Part shown: positions 1-8,097 of the stretch, piece after piece
Layout: each line of letters begins with the position of its first letter
Numbering within the stretch: the first letter of the stretch is position 1
Assembly (NCBI RefSeq): GCF_024505145.1
Contig: NZ_JANIAA010000035.1
Coordinates: 1-64,000 of the forward strand
Length of the DNA stretch: 64,000 bases
Source: Streptomyces rugosispiralis
Lineage (GTDB): Bacteria; Actinomycetota; Actinomycetes; Streptomycetales; Streptomycetaceae
Reading direction: 5' to 3'
The notes under the pieces: generated by a model
The model's input: the letters and a program-made list of their open reading frames with translations, nothing else
What the model was told of the DNA's origin: nothing
The model's database searches: none
Position numbers and translations under genes: made by a program

Positions 1-660
1 GCCTCAGACGCCGGGCCGGGGTTCCGCCTCAGCCCCGAACGGGGGCTGCGCCCCAGGCCCGGATCGGTGCTTGGCCTCAGACCTCGGGCCGGGGTTCCGC
101 CCCGGGCCCCGGATCGGGCCCTGGGTCCGGGCCCCGGATTGGGGCTCCGCCCCAGACCCCGAACGGGGGCTCCACCCCGGGGCCGGATCGAGGCTCCGCC
201 CCTTCCCGCAGCATCGATATGCGACTCCGCCGCGTGGCGGGGGTCCGCCCCGGGCCCGGGGTCCAGGGGCGGAACCCCTGGTATCGGGAAGGGGCGGGGA
301 GGGGAAAGCGTCGATATGTGGCTTTGCCGCGTGGCGGGGTTCCGTCCCGGGTCCCGGGGTTCAGGGGTGGAGCCCCTGCCGCGCGGCGGGGCCGCGTATT
401 GGTGCTGCGGGAAGGGGCGGGGAGGGGAAAGCCGGGCGCCCCGTGAGGCGCGCTGGCGGCGGGCTTGGCCGGGCCGTGGGCTTGTGGGACTGGTCACACC
501 TCCCGCCGCCTCGTCGGCACCGGCGAGGCGGCGGAAGGCCCGTGCGGGCAAGGCGCGGTGGGGCCGTTCGGGCCGCCGGCGGGTGGTCGCGGGGGCGGTC
601 GCGGGAGTGGCCCTGGTGGCGGCCCGGGGGCTGGGCGTGGCGGGAGGTCCCGTATCCTGG
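1..660. repeat. Repeat-rich GC-extreme region without a convincing gene
   Basis: Roughly the first 660 bases contain many copies of short palindromic words of the type GGGGCTCCGCCCC and CCGGGGTTCCGCCCC, typical of Streptomyces intergenic repeats. Two imperfect direct repeats of about 100-120 bases start near 213 and 309. Each contains a GATATG-GCC-CGTGGCGGGG core, an inverted AGGGG-GAACCCCT stretch, and ends in GGGAAGGGGCGGGGAGGGGA (near 287 and 409). All six frames are open over long distances only because stop codons are rare at this GC content. The predicted proteins are low-complexity Pro/Gly/Arg and no ribosome binding site is seen, so I call no gene here. Confidence 0.6.
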
Positions 661-664
661 GCGG

Positions 665-800
665 AGCAGAAGGGGAGTAGCTCCTCGCCGGACCGTCGAC
701 ATACTGCCCGCCCCTCGAGGTGCGGGCCGGCGCCCGGAGCGTACGGATCACCGCGTGACGCGGAGGCCGTGCGCCAGCGAGACCTTCGGCCGCAGTGTCC
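665..800 (+). promoter_or_regulatory. yybP-ykoY manganese riboswitch
   Basis: The two conserved strands of the yybP-ykoY Mn2+ aptamer are present in the right order. The 5' part AGGGGAGTAGCTCC is at about 671-684, followed by GTCGACATACT at 695-705, and the 3' part GCGAGACCTTCGGCCGC is at about 777-793. Known aptamers carry GGGGAGTAGC, ACATAC and GCAAGACCTTTGCC at these places. It lies about 75 bases before the start of a GDT1/TMEM165-type exporter gene, the usual partner of this riboswitch. High Mn2+ is expected to switch the exporter on. Motifs were read by eye; no covariance model was run. Confidence 0.85.
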
Positions 801-870
801 GACGCTGCCGTGCCGAAGCGATCCCTCCCCGGGGCCCTTGGCGCGGCCCGATCTACGAGGTATCCATTCC

Positions 871-1452
871 GTGTTCAGCATCACCGTCGCCGCCGTGGTC
901 TTCGGCGTCGTCTTCCTTGCCGAACTGCCCGACAAGACCGCCCTGGCCGGGCTGATGCTCGGCACCCGCTACCGCGCGTCGTACGTCTTCGTCGGCGTGG
1001 CCGCCGCCTTCGCCCTGCACGTCGGGCTCGCGATCGCGGCGGGCAGCGTGCTCACCCTGCTGCCGCACCGCCTGCTCCAGGCGATCGTGGGAGTGCTCTT
1101 CCTCGGGGGAGCGGCAATGCTGCTCTTCAAGAAGGACGACGACGAGGAGGAGGTCCGCAAGCCCGCCGACCAGAGCTTCTGGAAGGTCTCCGGGGCGGGC
1201 TTCATGCTGATCCTGATCGCCGAGTTCGGCGATCTGACCCAGATCATGACCGCGAACCTCGCCGCCCGCTACGACGACCCGCTGTCGGTGGGCGTCGGCG
1301 CGCTGCTGGCCCTGTGGGCGGTCGCGGGTCTGGGCATCGTGGGCGGCCGCACCCTGATGCGGTACGTACCGCTGCGGCTGATCACCAGGGTCGCGGCCCT
1401 GGTGATGCTGGCGCTGGCGGGGTTCAGCCTGTACGAGGCCATCGGGGCCTGA
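871..1452 (+). CDS. GDT1/TMEM165 family (UPF0016) cation exporter
   Basis: A 193-residue integral membrane protein. Both signature motifs of the family are visible: AELPDKT at residues 17-23 and AEFGDLT at 117-123, each in a membrane helix and together forming the cation site. A charged loop (KKDDDEEE, about 87-94) separates the two halves, as in the internally duplicated family. Bacterial members (MneA, Mnx) export Mn2+. The Mn2+ riboswitch directly upstream fits that role. The reading frame is open far upstream, but that part is low-complexity and covers the riboswitch, so the GTG at 871 with ACGAGG about 10 bases before it is taken as the start. Confidence 0.88.
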   Translation: MFSITVAAVVFGVVFLAELPDKTALAGLMLGTRYRASYVFVGVAAAFALHVGLAIAAGSVLTLLPHRLLQAIVGVLFLGGAAMLLFKKDDDEEEVRKPADQSFWKVSGAGFMLILIAEFGDLTQIMTANLAARYDDPLSVGVGALLALWAVAGLGIVGGRTLMRYVPLRLITRVAALVMLALAGFSLYEAIGA

Positions 1453-1471
1453 CCGGCGGGTGACTCGGGCC

Positions 1472-1497
1472 CGGGTGCCCAGCCGGCTGGGCACCCG
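1472..1497. terminator. Perfect palindrome, bidirectional terminator
   Basis: CGGGTGCCCAGC is followed immediately by its complement, giving a 12-bp stem with almost no loop. It lies between the convergent exporter and HAD phosphatase genes. It is followed by three copies of an 11-base unit AGGCGTCCCGG (about 1498-1533). Confidence 0.65.
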
Positions 1498-1544
1498 GAG
1501 GCGTCCCGGAGGCGTCCCGGAGGCGTCCCGGCGCGTCCCGGCGC

Positions 1545-2195
1545 TCAGTCCGAGAAGTGCAGCCGCATCGTGCCGTCGGCCAGGGCCTCGATCCGCACCT
1601 GCTCCAGGTCCCGCACATGCGCGTCCGGGGCGTGGGCCCCGGCGCGCGGGCCGATGCCGACGATTCGCATGCCGGCCGCCCGGCCCGCCGCGATACCGGC
1701 CTCCGAGTCCTCGAAGACGACGCAGTCGGCCGGGGCGAAGCCCAACTCGGCCGCGCCCTTCAGGAAGCCCTCCGGGTCGGGCTTGCTCGCGCCGACGCGT
1801 TCCGCGGTGACCCGTACCTCCGGCATCGGCAGTCCCGCGGCGCCCATGCGGGCGCGGGCGAGGGCCTCGTCGGCGGAGGTCACCAGGGCGTGCGGGAGCG
1901 CGGCCAGCGCGGCCATGAAGGCGGGTGCGCCGGGTACCGGCACGACACCGTCGAGATCGGTGGTCTCGCGCTCCAGCATCCAGCGGTTGTCCGCCAGGTT
2001 CCGCTCCACCGGGCGGTCCGGGAGCAGCGCGGCCATCGTGGCGTGGCCCTGGCGGCCGTGGACGACCTTGAGGACCTGCTCGGGGTCGAGCCCCTGCTCG
2101 GCGGCCCAGATCCGCCAGTAGCGCTCGACCACGGCGTCCGAGTTCACCAGGGTGCCGTCCATGTCGAGGAGGAGTGCGCGGGCGGTGAGGGACAT
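1545..2195 (-). CDS. HAD superfamily phosphatase, beta-phosphoglucomutase/DOG phosphatase-like
   Basis: A 216-residue cytoplasmic hydrolase. Motif I DMDGTLVNSD is at residues 11-20 (nucleophile and acid Asp). Motif II is the Ser of LVTSADEA, motif III the Lys of GASKPDPEGF, and motif IV FEDSEAG. A helical cap follows motif I, as in subfamily IA sugar-phosphate phosphatases and beta-phosphoglucomutases. The substrate is probably a small sugar phosphate but cannot be fixed. The ATG at 2195 is preceded by AGGAG at good spacing. An upstream extension in the same frame is Arg/Ser-rich and unlike the family. Confidence 0.85.
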   Translation of the reverse strand: MSLTARALLLDMDGTLVNSDAVVERYWRIWAAEQGLDPEQVLKVVHGRQGHATMAALLPDRPVERNLADNRWMLERETTDLDGVVPVPGAPAFMAALAALPHALVTSADEALARARMGAAGLPMPEVRVTAERVGASKPDPEGFLKGAAELGFAPADCVVFEDSEAGIAAGRAAGMRIVGIGPRAGAHAPDAHVRDLEQVRIEALADGTMRLHFSD

Positions 2196-2346
2196 CGGTA
2201 CTCCTGGTCGCGAGCGCGGACAACGGCCCACGGAAAGACGCAACGGAAAGGGAAACAAGCGGCTCCGCCCGCCGGTCAGGGAAAACGGGCGGAACCACTT
2301 TGTTCCTTCACGATACAAAGCGGGGCCGCTATGCGCCAGGGGGTCC

Positions 2347-3414
2347 CTACGGCTCGTCGGTTCTCGATTCGAGGTCACGGCGGGTGTTCTCGCCGTAGAC
2401 GCCGTCCGGATCGCCCGTGATGTCGTGCTGATCCTGGTAGCTGGAGACGATCCTCCGCAGCCCCCCGTCGTACTTCCCGTCCGCCACACCGATGTACTGC
2501 AGCAACTGGGTCAGCCGCTTCTGCAGCTCGACCACCTCGGGCCCGCTGTCGCCCTCGCGCAGCGCCGGCGGGCCGGGCGGCTCCGGGGTGGCGGAGGGGG
2601 CGGAGGTCGGATCGCCGGACGCGCTCGGACCGGGCTTCGTCGCCGGGCCGGTCGCGGAGGCCGACGCCGAGGGGCGGGCCGAGCCCGAGGGGCGGCCCTC
2701 GCTCGGGGTCGCCTCGGCCCGCGCCGAGCCGGTCGCGGAGGGGCGGGGCGTCGTGCTCGACGAGGGGGAGCCGGACGACGCGCCGGGCCCCTCGGCCGGC
2801 AGCTCCTCCTCGACCGGGGGGCTGGCGGTGCTGTCGGCGAGTGGGTGGTCGCTCGCGGTGCCGCCGCCGCTGTTGTCCTCCTTGTGGTCACCGCCGAGCA
2901 GACCGGTGCCGATCGCCAGCGAACCGGCCACCGCCACGGCCGCCGCGCCCGCGAGCACCGCCGCCATGACCTTGCGCTTGCTCTTACGGTGACGGCCGGG
3001 GGCGAGGGCGTCTCCGTCGGCGTCGCCGTCGGTCTCGTCCCCGTCGTCCCCGCCGGGTCTCTCCTCGACGCGGTCGATCACCCGCGTGGCCTCGCCGCCT
3101 ACCGTGCCGGAGCTCCCGGAGCTCCCGGAGCTCCCGGAGCTCCCGGCGTTCGCGGTGTTCGCGGTGTTCGCGGCGTCCTCTCCCTCCGCCGCCCCCTCCG
3201 CCGCCCCCTCCGCCTCGTCGAAGAGGCGCAGATCACGTGGATCGGGGCCGGCCGGGCGCTCCTCCGGGAGCGTCACCTGGGGGTTCGGCCGGGTCTGGTC
3301 ATCGGTCTCACCTGCCGTCGCGGTGGACGCGGCCGCACGTTCGGCACACGTACAGCCGGGGCGGCCGTTGGCACGCGCCGGTGCGAAGCAGTGCGGGCAG
3401 GACTCTGCCGTCAC
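2347..3414 (-). CDS. Membrane-anchored peptidoglycan-binding protein with N-terminal zinc ribbon
   Basis: A 355-residue protein, GTG start with GGAGGG upstream. Order of parts: a short Cys motif CPHC...CTC (residues 6-23), probably a zinc ribbon; a long acidic disordered stretch with AEG, NTA and GSS repeats (about 66-140); a basic stop and single membrane helix (about 149-172); a Pro/Ser/Thr-rich extracellular linker; and a C-terminal peptidoglycan-binding domain (about 285-350, with GDSGPEVVELQKRL and DGVYGENT). The topology puts the peptidoglycan-binding domain outside and the zinc ribbon inside. Its biological role is unknown. The (GSS)4 run is encoded by 9-base CTCCCGGAG repeats near 3108-3145. 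Confidence 0.78.
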   Translation of the reverse strand: MTAESCPHCFAPARANGRPGCTCAERAAASTATAGETDDQTRPNPQVTLPEERPAGPDPRDLRLFDEAEGAAEGAAEGEDAANTANTANAGSSGSSGSSGSSGTVGGEATRVIDRVEERPGGDDGDETDGDADGDALAPGRHRKSKRKVMAAVLAGAAAVAVAGSLAIGTGLLGGDHKEDNSGGGTASDHPLADSTASPPVEEELPAEGPGASSGSPSSSTTPRPSATGSARAEATPSEGRPSGSARPSASASATGPATKPGPSASGDPTSAPSATPEPPGPPALREGDSGPEVVELQKRLTQLLQYIGVADGKYDGGLRRIVSSYQDQHDITGDPDGVYGENTRRDLESRTDEP

Positions 3415-3578
3415 GGAACTTTCCCTCCCTGGAGTTCGCAGCGATTATGCGCATCCGATCGCCCTCCGCGCAGGTGTTCGCCCGCCGTGCGGACCGGTCC
3501 GGCGGGCCGTAACAGGGCATAAAGGTGAGGATGGGATGAGGATGAGGAGGGGACGGAGGGGAGCGAGGAGGAGTCGCC

Positions 3579-5678
3579 ATGGCGCGGGACGCCGGCAGCC
3601 CGGCTCCGGCCCCAGGAGGCCCGGGAACCCCCGGCGCCGTGGCCCCCGGCCCGGGAGACGGCCGGCCGCGGCGCACGGTCCTGGTGGCCATCGGCGCGCT
3701 GCTGCTCGGCATGCTGCTCGCCGCGCTCGATCAGACGATCGTCTCCACCGCGCTGCCCACGATCGTCAGCGATCTCGGCGGCCTGGAGCATCTGTCCTGG
3801 GTCGTCACCGCGTATCTCCTCGCCTCGACCGCGGCCACCCCGCTGTGGGGCAAGCTCGGCGACCAGTACGGCCGCAAGAGGCTCTTCCAGACCGCGATCG
3901 TCATCTTCCTGATCGGCTCCGTGCTGTGCGGACTCGCCGGGAACATGGCGGAACTCATCGCCTTCCGCGCGCTGCAGGGGCTGGGCGGCGGCGGGCTCAT
4001 GGTGCTGTCGATGGCCATCGTCGGCGATATCGTCCCGCCCCGCGACCGCGGCCGCTACCAGGGCCTCTTCGGTGCCGTCTTCAGCGCCGCCAGTGTGCTG
4101 GGGCCGCTGCTGGGCGGGGTGTTCGTGGACCGCCTCAGCTGGCGCTGGGTCTTCTACGTCAATCTGCCCATCGGCATCGTCGCCCTCGTGGTCGTCGCCT
4201 CCGTGCTGCACATCCCGGTGCGCCGCACCTCGCACACCATCGACTACCTCGGCACCTTCCTGATCGCCGTGGTGGCCGCCGCCCTGGTGCTGATGACCTC
4301 CCTCGGCGGGGTCACCTACGGCTGGGGCTCCTGGCAGATCGTCGGGCTCGCGGTGGCCGGTCTGGTGCTGCTGGCCGCCTTCGTACGGGTGGAGACCCGC
4401 GCCGCCGAGCCGGTGCTGCCGCTCACCCTCTTCCGCAGCCGCACCTTCACCCTCTGCGCGGTCATCGGCTTCGTCGTCGGCTTCGCGATGTTCGGCAGCA
4501 TGACGTATCTGCCGACCTTCCTCCAGATCGTGCAGGGCGTCTCGCCGACCACCTCCGGCCTCCATTTGCTGCCGCTGGTCCTCGGCACCCTGGTCTCCTC
4601 CACCGTCTCCGGCCATCTGGTCAGCCGCACCGGCCGCTACAAGGTCTTCCCGGTCCTGGGCACCGCGGTCACCGCCGTCGGGCTGCTGCTGATGCACCAG
4701 CTGCGGGAGTCCAGCGGGGTGGCCGGGATGAGCGCGTACTTCTTCGTCTTCGGCTGCGGTCTCGGCCTGGTCATCCAGGTGCTGGTGCTGATCGTGCAGA
4801 ACTCCGTCCGCTATCAGGACCTGGGGGTCGCCACCTCCGGCGCGACCTTCTTCCGCTCGATCGGCGCCTCGTTCGGCGTCTCCGTCTTCGGCACGATCTT
4901 CGCCAACAGCCTCGGCCCCCATATCGCCGCCGCCCTCGCCGGACGGCGTCTGCCACCCGGTGTCACCCCCGGCGCCCTCACCTCCGACCCCCGCACCCTC
5001 GGCCGGCTGCCGCCCGCGGACCAGGCCGCGGTCCGGCACGCGTTCTCCGTCTCCATCACCGACGTCTTCCTCTACGCGGTGCCCGTCGTGCTGCTCGCCT
5101 TCCTCCTCGCCTGGTTCCTCCGGGAGGAGCCGCTGCGCGGCAGCGTCACCGCGCCCGACGGCAGCGAGATACTCGCCAGCAACCCCGTGGAACGCAGCTC
5201 GCGCGACGAATGCGCCCGCGCGCTGTCCCTGCTGGGCAGCCGGGAGGGCCGCCGGGAGGTCTACGCGGACATCACCCGGCGCGCCGGTCTCGACCTCGGA
5301 CCCGCCGCGAGCTGGATGCTGCTGCGCATCCAGCACTACGGCTCGGTCGAACCCGCCCTGCTCGCCGAGCGCACGCCCGTACCGCTGCGGGCCATCACCG
5401 AGGCGGTCCGCCAGATCGAGGCGCGGGGCCTGGGCCGCCGCTACGGTCTTGAGCTGTTCCTCACCGACGACGGCCGCGAGATCGCGACCAGGCTCTACCG
5501 GGCCCGCGAGGCGTCCCTCGCGGACCTCCTGGGCGACTGGTGGTCACCGGACCGCCCGTCCGATCTGACCGAGCTGGTGGACGAGATGACGCGCGAGCTG
5601 TGCGGCTCGGACGCGGAGCAGCCGAGACAGGGCGCGCCCCGCCCGGACCACCGCAGACCGCCGCCGCCGCGTGGGTAG
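3579..5678 (+). CDS. MFS drug exporter (EmrB/QacA type) with C-terminal winged-helix domain
   Basis: A 699-residue protein. Residues about 30-540 form a 14-helix drug:H+ antiporter of the DHA2 family, with the family motif LDQTIVSTALPTI after helix 1, WGKLGDQYGRKR in the 2-3 loop and a G-x-x-x-G-P-x-x-GG motif in helix 5. After the last helix (about 515) the chain continues for about 170 cytoplasmic residues that look like a MarR-type winged helix (LDLGPAASWMLLRI, LTDDGREIATRLY). Such fusions are known in Streptomyces; the domain may sense substrate or bind DNA. The ATG has GAGGAGGAG upstream. A broken MarR gene follows directly. Confidence 0.88.
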   Translation: MARDAGSPAPAPGGPGTPGAVAPGPGDGRPRRTVLVAIGALLLGMLLAALDQTIVSTALPTIVSDLGGLEHLSWVVTAYLLASTAATPLWGKLGDQYGRKRLFQTAIVIFLIGSVLCGLAGNMAELIAFRALQGLGGGGLMVLSMAIVGDIVPPRDRGRYQGLFGAVFSAASVLGPLLGGVFVDRLSWRWVFYVNLPIGIVALVVVASVLHIPVRRTSHTIDYLGTFLIAVVAAALVLMTSLGGVTYGWGSWQIVGLAVAGLVLLAAFVRVETRAAEPVLPLTLFRSRTFTLCAVIGFVVGFAMFGSMTYLPTFLQIVQGVSPTTSGLHLLPLVLGTLVSSTVSGHLVSRTGRYKVFPVLGTAVTAVGLLLMHQLRESSGVAGMSAYFFVFGCGLGLVIQVLVLIVQNSVRYQDLGVATSGATFFRSIGASFGVSVFGTIFANSLGPHIAAALAGRRLPPGVTPGALTSDPRTLGRLPPADQAAVRHAFSVSITDVFLYAVPVVLLAFLLAWFLREEPLRGSVTAPDGSEILASNPVERSSRDECARALSLLGSREGRREVYADITRRAGLDLGPAASWMLLRIQHYGSVEPALLAERTPVPLRAITEAVRQIEARGLGRRYGLELFLTDDGREIATRLYRAREASLADLLGDWWSPDRPSDLTELVDEMTRELCGSDAEQPRQGAPRPDHRRPPPPRG

Positions 5679-5740
5679 TGGGTAGTGGGTAGGGGCCTTC
5701 GGGCCCGGAAACCGCGGCCCCGCGACAGCGTGCGGCCGGT

Positions 5741-5990
5741 CTGACGCTCTTCCAATGTCGTCAAACGGTTCGAGCAGCGCGGATGGGTGGAACGCACCCC
5801 CGATCCCGACGACGGCCGCTTCACGATCGCCGCCCTGACCGATGCCGGCTACGAGGTGGTTGTCGCCGCGGCGCCGACGCATGTGCGCGCGGTGCGTCAG
5901 CTGGTGCTCGACCCGCTGACCGCCGCCGACCAGCGGGCCCTGGCCCGCATGGCCGCCAAGCTGCGGACGCGCCCCGTCGACTTGACCTAG
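5741..5990 (+). pseudogene. MarR family regulator remnant, truncated and frameshifted
   Basis: From about 5748 the reading frame encodes SNVVKRFEQRGWVERTPDPD and onwards, which is the recognition helix, wing and C-terminal dimerisation helix of a MarR protein. The expected preceding residues (L-T-L) are in another frame, joined only if the extra T near 5751 is removed. Nothing resembling the N-terminal half lies upstream, where the exporter gene ends. The remaining frame could be translated from the GTG at 5787 but would lack most of the DNA-binding domain. It is probably the decayed cognate regulator of the exporter. Confidence 0.7.
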
Positions 5991-6068
5991 GCGGTTTCGG
6001 GTGGATTGTGCGGGCGGACCACCGGGCGGATCAGGGGGCGAGGGCCGGCACCCCGGCGCACCCCGGCC

Positions 6069-6608
6069 TCACCCCAGCTCCTTGGCCATCCAGACCTCGG
6101 CGTACGGCCCGTCCGTGAAGGCCGGAACCTCCCGGTAGCCGTGGCGCGCGTAGAGCCCACGCGCCTCGACCAGATCGAGGCGGGTGTCGAGCACGATCCG
6201 ACCGGCGCCCAGTTCGACCGCCGCCGCCTCGACGGCCGCGAGCAGTGCGGCGCCTCCGCCCAGGCCTCGCTTGGCGGGCCGTACGTACACCCGCTTCAGC
6301 TCCGCCGTACGCGCGTCCATCAGCCGCACCCCCGCGCATCCGGCGAGTTCGCCCTCGTGGTGCGCCAGCAGGAACACGCCCCGCGGCGGGGCGAGATCGT
6401 CGCTGGGCATCTCGGCGAGCGCCTGCTCGATCTCCTCCGGGGTCGAGTCCCGCTCCTCGTGGAGCCGGTAGTAGCGGTCGGCGACATCGACGAGGTACTC
6501 GCGCAGCAGCATGACCGAGACGGGGTCGTCGACGGGCCGCGCGGCGACCGTCCACGCGGGGGAGGCGTCGGCGCGCGAACCGGCGTGGGCATGGGGCGTA
6601 CTCGTCAT
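6069..6608 (-). CDS. GNAT family N-acetyltransferase
   Basis: A 179-residue predicted acetyl-CoA-dependent acyltransferase. The core is at about residues 70-170: a strand with LAGCAGVRLM, then ELKRVYVRPAKRGLGGG (motif A, with the acetyl-CoA pyrophosphate loop R-G-L-G-G-G) and a terminal LYARHGYREV (motif B). The substrate is unknown. The ATG at 6608 has AGGA about 8 bases upstream; an in-frame ATG 24 bases further out is possible. Confidence 0.82.
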   Translation of the reverse strand: MTSTPHAHAGSRADASPAWTVAARPVDDPVSVMLLREYLVDVADRYYRLHEERDSTPEEIEQALAEMPSDDLAPPRGVFLLAHHEGELAGCAGVRLMDARTAELKRVYVRPAKRGLGGGAALLAAVEAAAVELGAGRIVLDTRLDLVEARGLYARHGYREVPAFTDGPYAEVWMAKELG

Positions 6609-6734
6609 GGTCCGCATCCTGGCACCCACCACACCTCCGACGCACCGCAGTTTGAGGGCCGGAGACCGGGCTACCCGAAGAGAGGAGCCCCCCGAACGCG
6701 GAGGGGGAAGCCAGCGGGAAGGCAGAAGCAGACC

Positions 6735-7436
6735 ATGTCAACTGGTGCGATCAGCATCGTGGTTGTCGTCGCGGTCGTCCTCGCGGCCGCGCTCATCATC
6801 CGCGTCGTCCGCGCGGGCGCCAGCCGTAAGGAACGCGCTCTGCGACGCCGCTTCGGGCCCGAGTACGAACTGAACGTCGCCCAGCACGCGGGCGACACCA
6901 AGGCGGCGGAGCGGGAACTCGAGGAACGGCTGCGGCTGTACGGCGATCTGAGGACCGAGGCCCTGCCCGGTGAGCTGCGCGAGCGGTACGTCGCCGAGTG
7001 GGCCGGTATGCAGGAGATGTTCATCGAGTCGCCGGAACACGCGGTGACCGGCGCCGATCAGCTCCTGGCCCGGCTCGCCCACGACCGTGGCTACCCGTCG
7101 GGCCATTACGAGGAGCAGGTGGCGGCGTTGTCCGTGCACCACGCCGACCACGTCCAGGGCTACCGGCAGATCCATGACACGGCCGCCCGCGCCCGTGAGG
7201 GGCGCGCGGACACCGAGGAGCTGCGCGAGGCCGTGGTGCACGCCCGGCCGTTCTTCGAGGATCTGGTCAGGCCACCGCACCACGGCGCCCCGACCGGCTC
7301 CGAGACCGCGCGGCAGCACCACCACGGCGAGCGGCGGAGCGGGAGCGGCCACCGGAAGTGGCTGCCGGGGTCCGGGACGGGGATGGGGACGGGCCATACG
7401 CGGTTCGGCCACACCAGGAAGGGCGGCGCGTGGTGA
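6735..7436 (+). CDS. Membrane-anchored protein of unknown function, first gene of a coupled pair
   Basis: A 233-residue protein. It starts with one hydrophobic helix (residues 5-26) followed by positive charge (RAGASRKERALRRR), which predicts an N-in anchor. Next is a helical, charged domain (about 40-175) with no motif I recognise, and finally a His/Gly-rich basic tail (about 180-233). The stop overlaps the GTG start of the next gene (GTGA), so the two are translationally coupled. It occurs widely in Streptomyces as a conserved hypothetical, to my recollection, but I cannot name a function. Confidence 0.7.
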   Translation: MSTGAISIVVVVAVVLAAALIIRVVRAGASRKERALRRRFGPEYELNVAQHAGDTKAAERELEERLRLYGDLRTEALPGELRERYVAEWAGMQEMFIESPEHAVTGADQLLARLAHDRGYPSGHYEEQVAALSVHHADHVQGYRQIHDTAARAREGRADTEELREAVVHARPFFEDLVRPPHHGAPTGSETARQHHHGERRSGSGHRKWLPGSGTGMGTGHTRFGHTRKGGAW

Positions 7437-8029
7437 CGGACCCGAACGACCCGTCCGGCCCGGCGGAGAACGACGGACAGCGGCGCCATGGGCTGGAGAA
7501 GCACGAGGTGGCTCCGCTGTCCCAGCGGCCGGGCAACGCGGATCCGCTGTCCCAGCCGCCGGGCAACGCGGAGGCGGCCGAACCGATGACGTCCTGGCAC
7601 GCGGCGGTGCCGACGCACGAGCCGACGAACGGCAGTCGGCCCACGCCGACGAACGGAAGCGGGCCCACGCCGACGAACGGAAGCGGGCCCACGCCGGCGA
7701 ACGGGTCCTCCGCCCAGCCGTCGGGCGAGCCGTCGAACACCCCGAACGGCCCCAGCTTCCCCGTGCTGCCCACGAGCGAACACGACAAGCTGACCCAGCG
7801 GCTTCGGTACGCGGTCAGCGGCTTCGTGGACTCCCCACGCGGCGCCGTGGAGGAGGCCGACGCCCTGCTCGTGGAGGTGGCCGCCCGCCTCACCGACCTC
7901 CTCGCCGAACGCCGCACCACCCTCCGTGCCGCCTGGCACGAGGACGACGCGGTCATCTCGGAGACGGAGGAGCTGCGCCTGGCGATGCGGGGCTATCGCA
8001 ATGTGCTGGAGCGCCTCATCAGCATCTGA
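7433..8029 (+). CDS. Hypothetical protein with Thr-Asn-Gly-Ser repeats, coupled to upstream membrane protein
   Basis: A 198-residue protein starting at a GTG that overlaps the upstream stop codon. The N-terminal 100 residues are disordered and contain three copies of a PTPTNGSG-like unit encoded by about 24-base DNA repeats near 7620-7700. The C-terminal 95 residues are a charged helical domain (EHDKLTQRLRYAVSGFVDSP onwards, ending in RGYRNVLERLISI), related in style to the helical part of its partner. No enzymatic motif, signal peptide or membrane helix is visible. The partner is membrane-anchored, so this may be its cytoplasmic ligand; that is inference. Confidence 0.65.
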   Translation: MTDPNDPSGPAENDGQRRHGLEKHEVAPLSQRPGNADPLSQPPGNAEAAEPMTSWHAAVPTHEPTNGSRPTPTNGSGPTPTNGSGPTPANGSSAQPSGEPSNTPNGPSFPVLPTSEHDKLTQRLRYAVSGFVDSPRGAVEEADALLVEVAARLTDLLAERRTTLRAAWHEDDAVISETEELRLAMRGYRNVLERLISI

Positions 8030-8040
8030 GCGCCCAGCGG

Positions 8041-8095
8041 GGTGTCCGGCGGATCTTTCCCGGCCCGCCGCGGGCGGCACGATCCGCCGGGCACC
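8041..8095. terminator. Bidirectional hairpin between convergent genes
   Basis: GGTGTCCGGCGGATC at 8041-8055 pairs with GATCCGCCGGGCACC at 8081-8095 (14 of 15 pairs) around a 25-base GC-rich loop, between the converging genes that end at 8029 and 8098. Confidence 0.6.
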
Positions 8096-8097
8096 CG

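Noticed and set aside
67..870. In-frame upstream extension of the GDT1-type exporter (267 extra codons)
   Set aside because: The sequence is low-complexity Arg/Gly/Pro, has no ribosome binding site, and covers direct repeats and the Mn2+ riboswitch. The exporter family starts at the GTG at 871.
3086..5452. 788-codon open frame overlapping the MFS exporter
   Set aside because: It is an Arg/Pro/His-rich shadow in another frame of a gene with clear MFS motifs.
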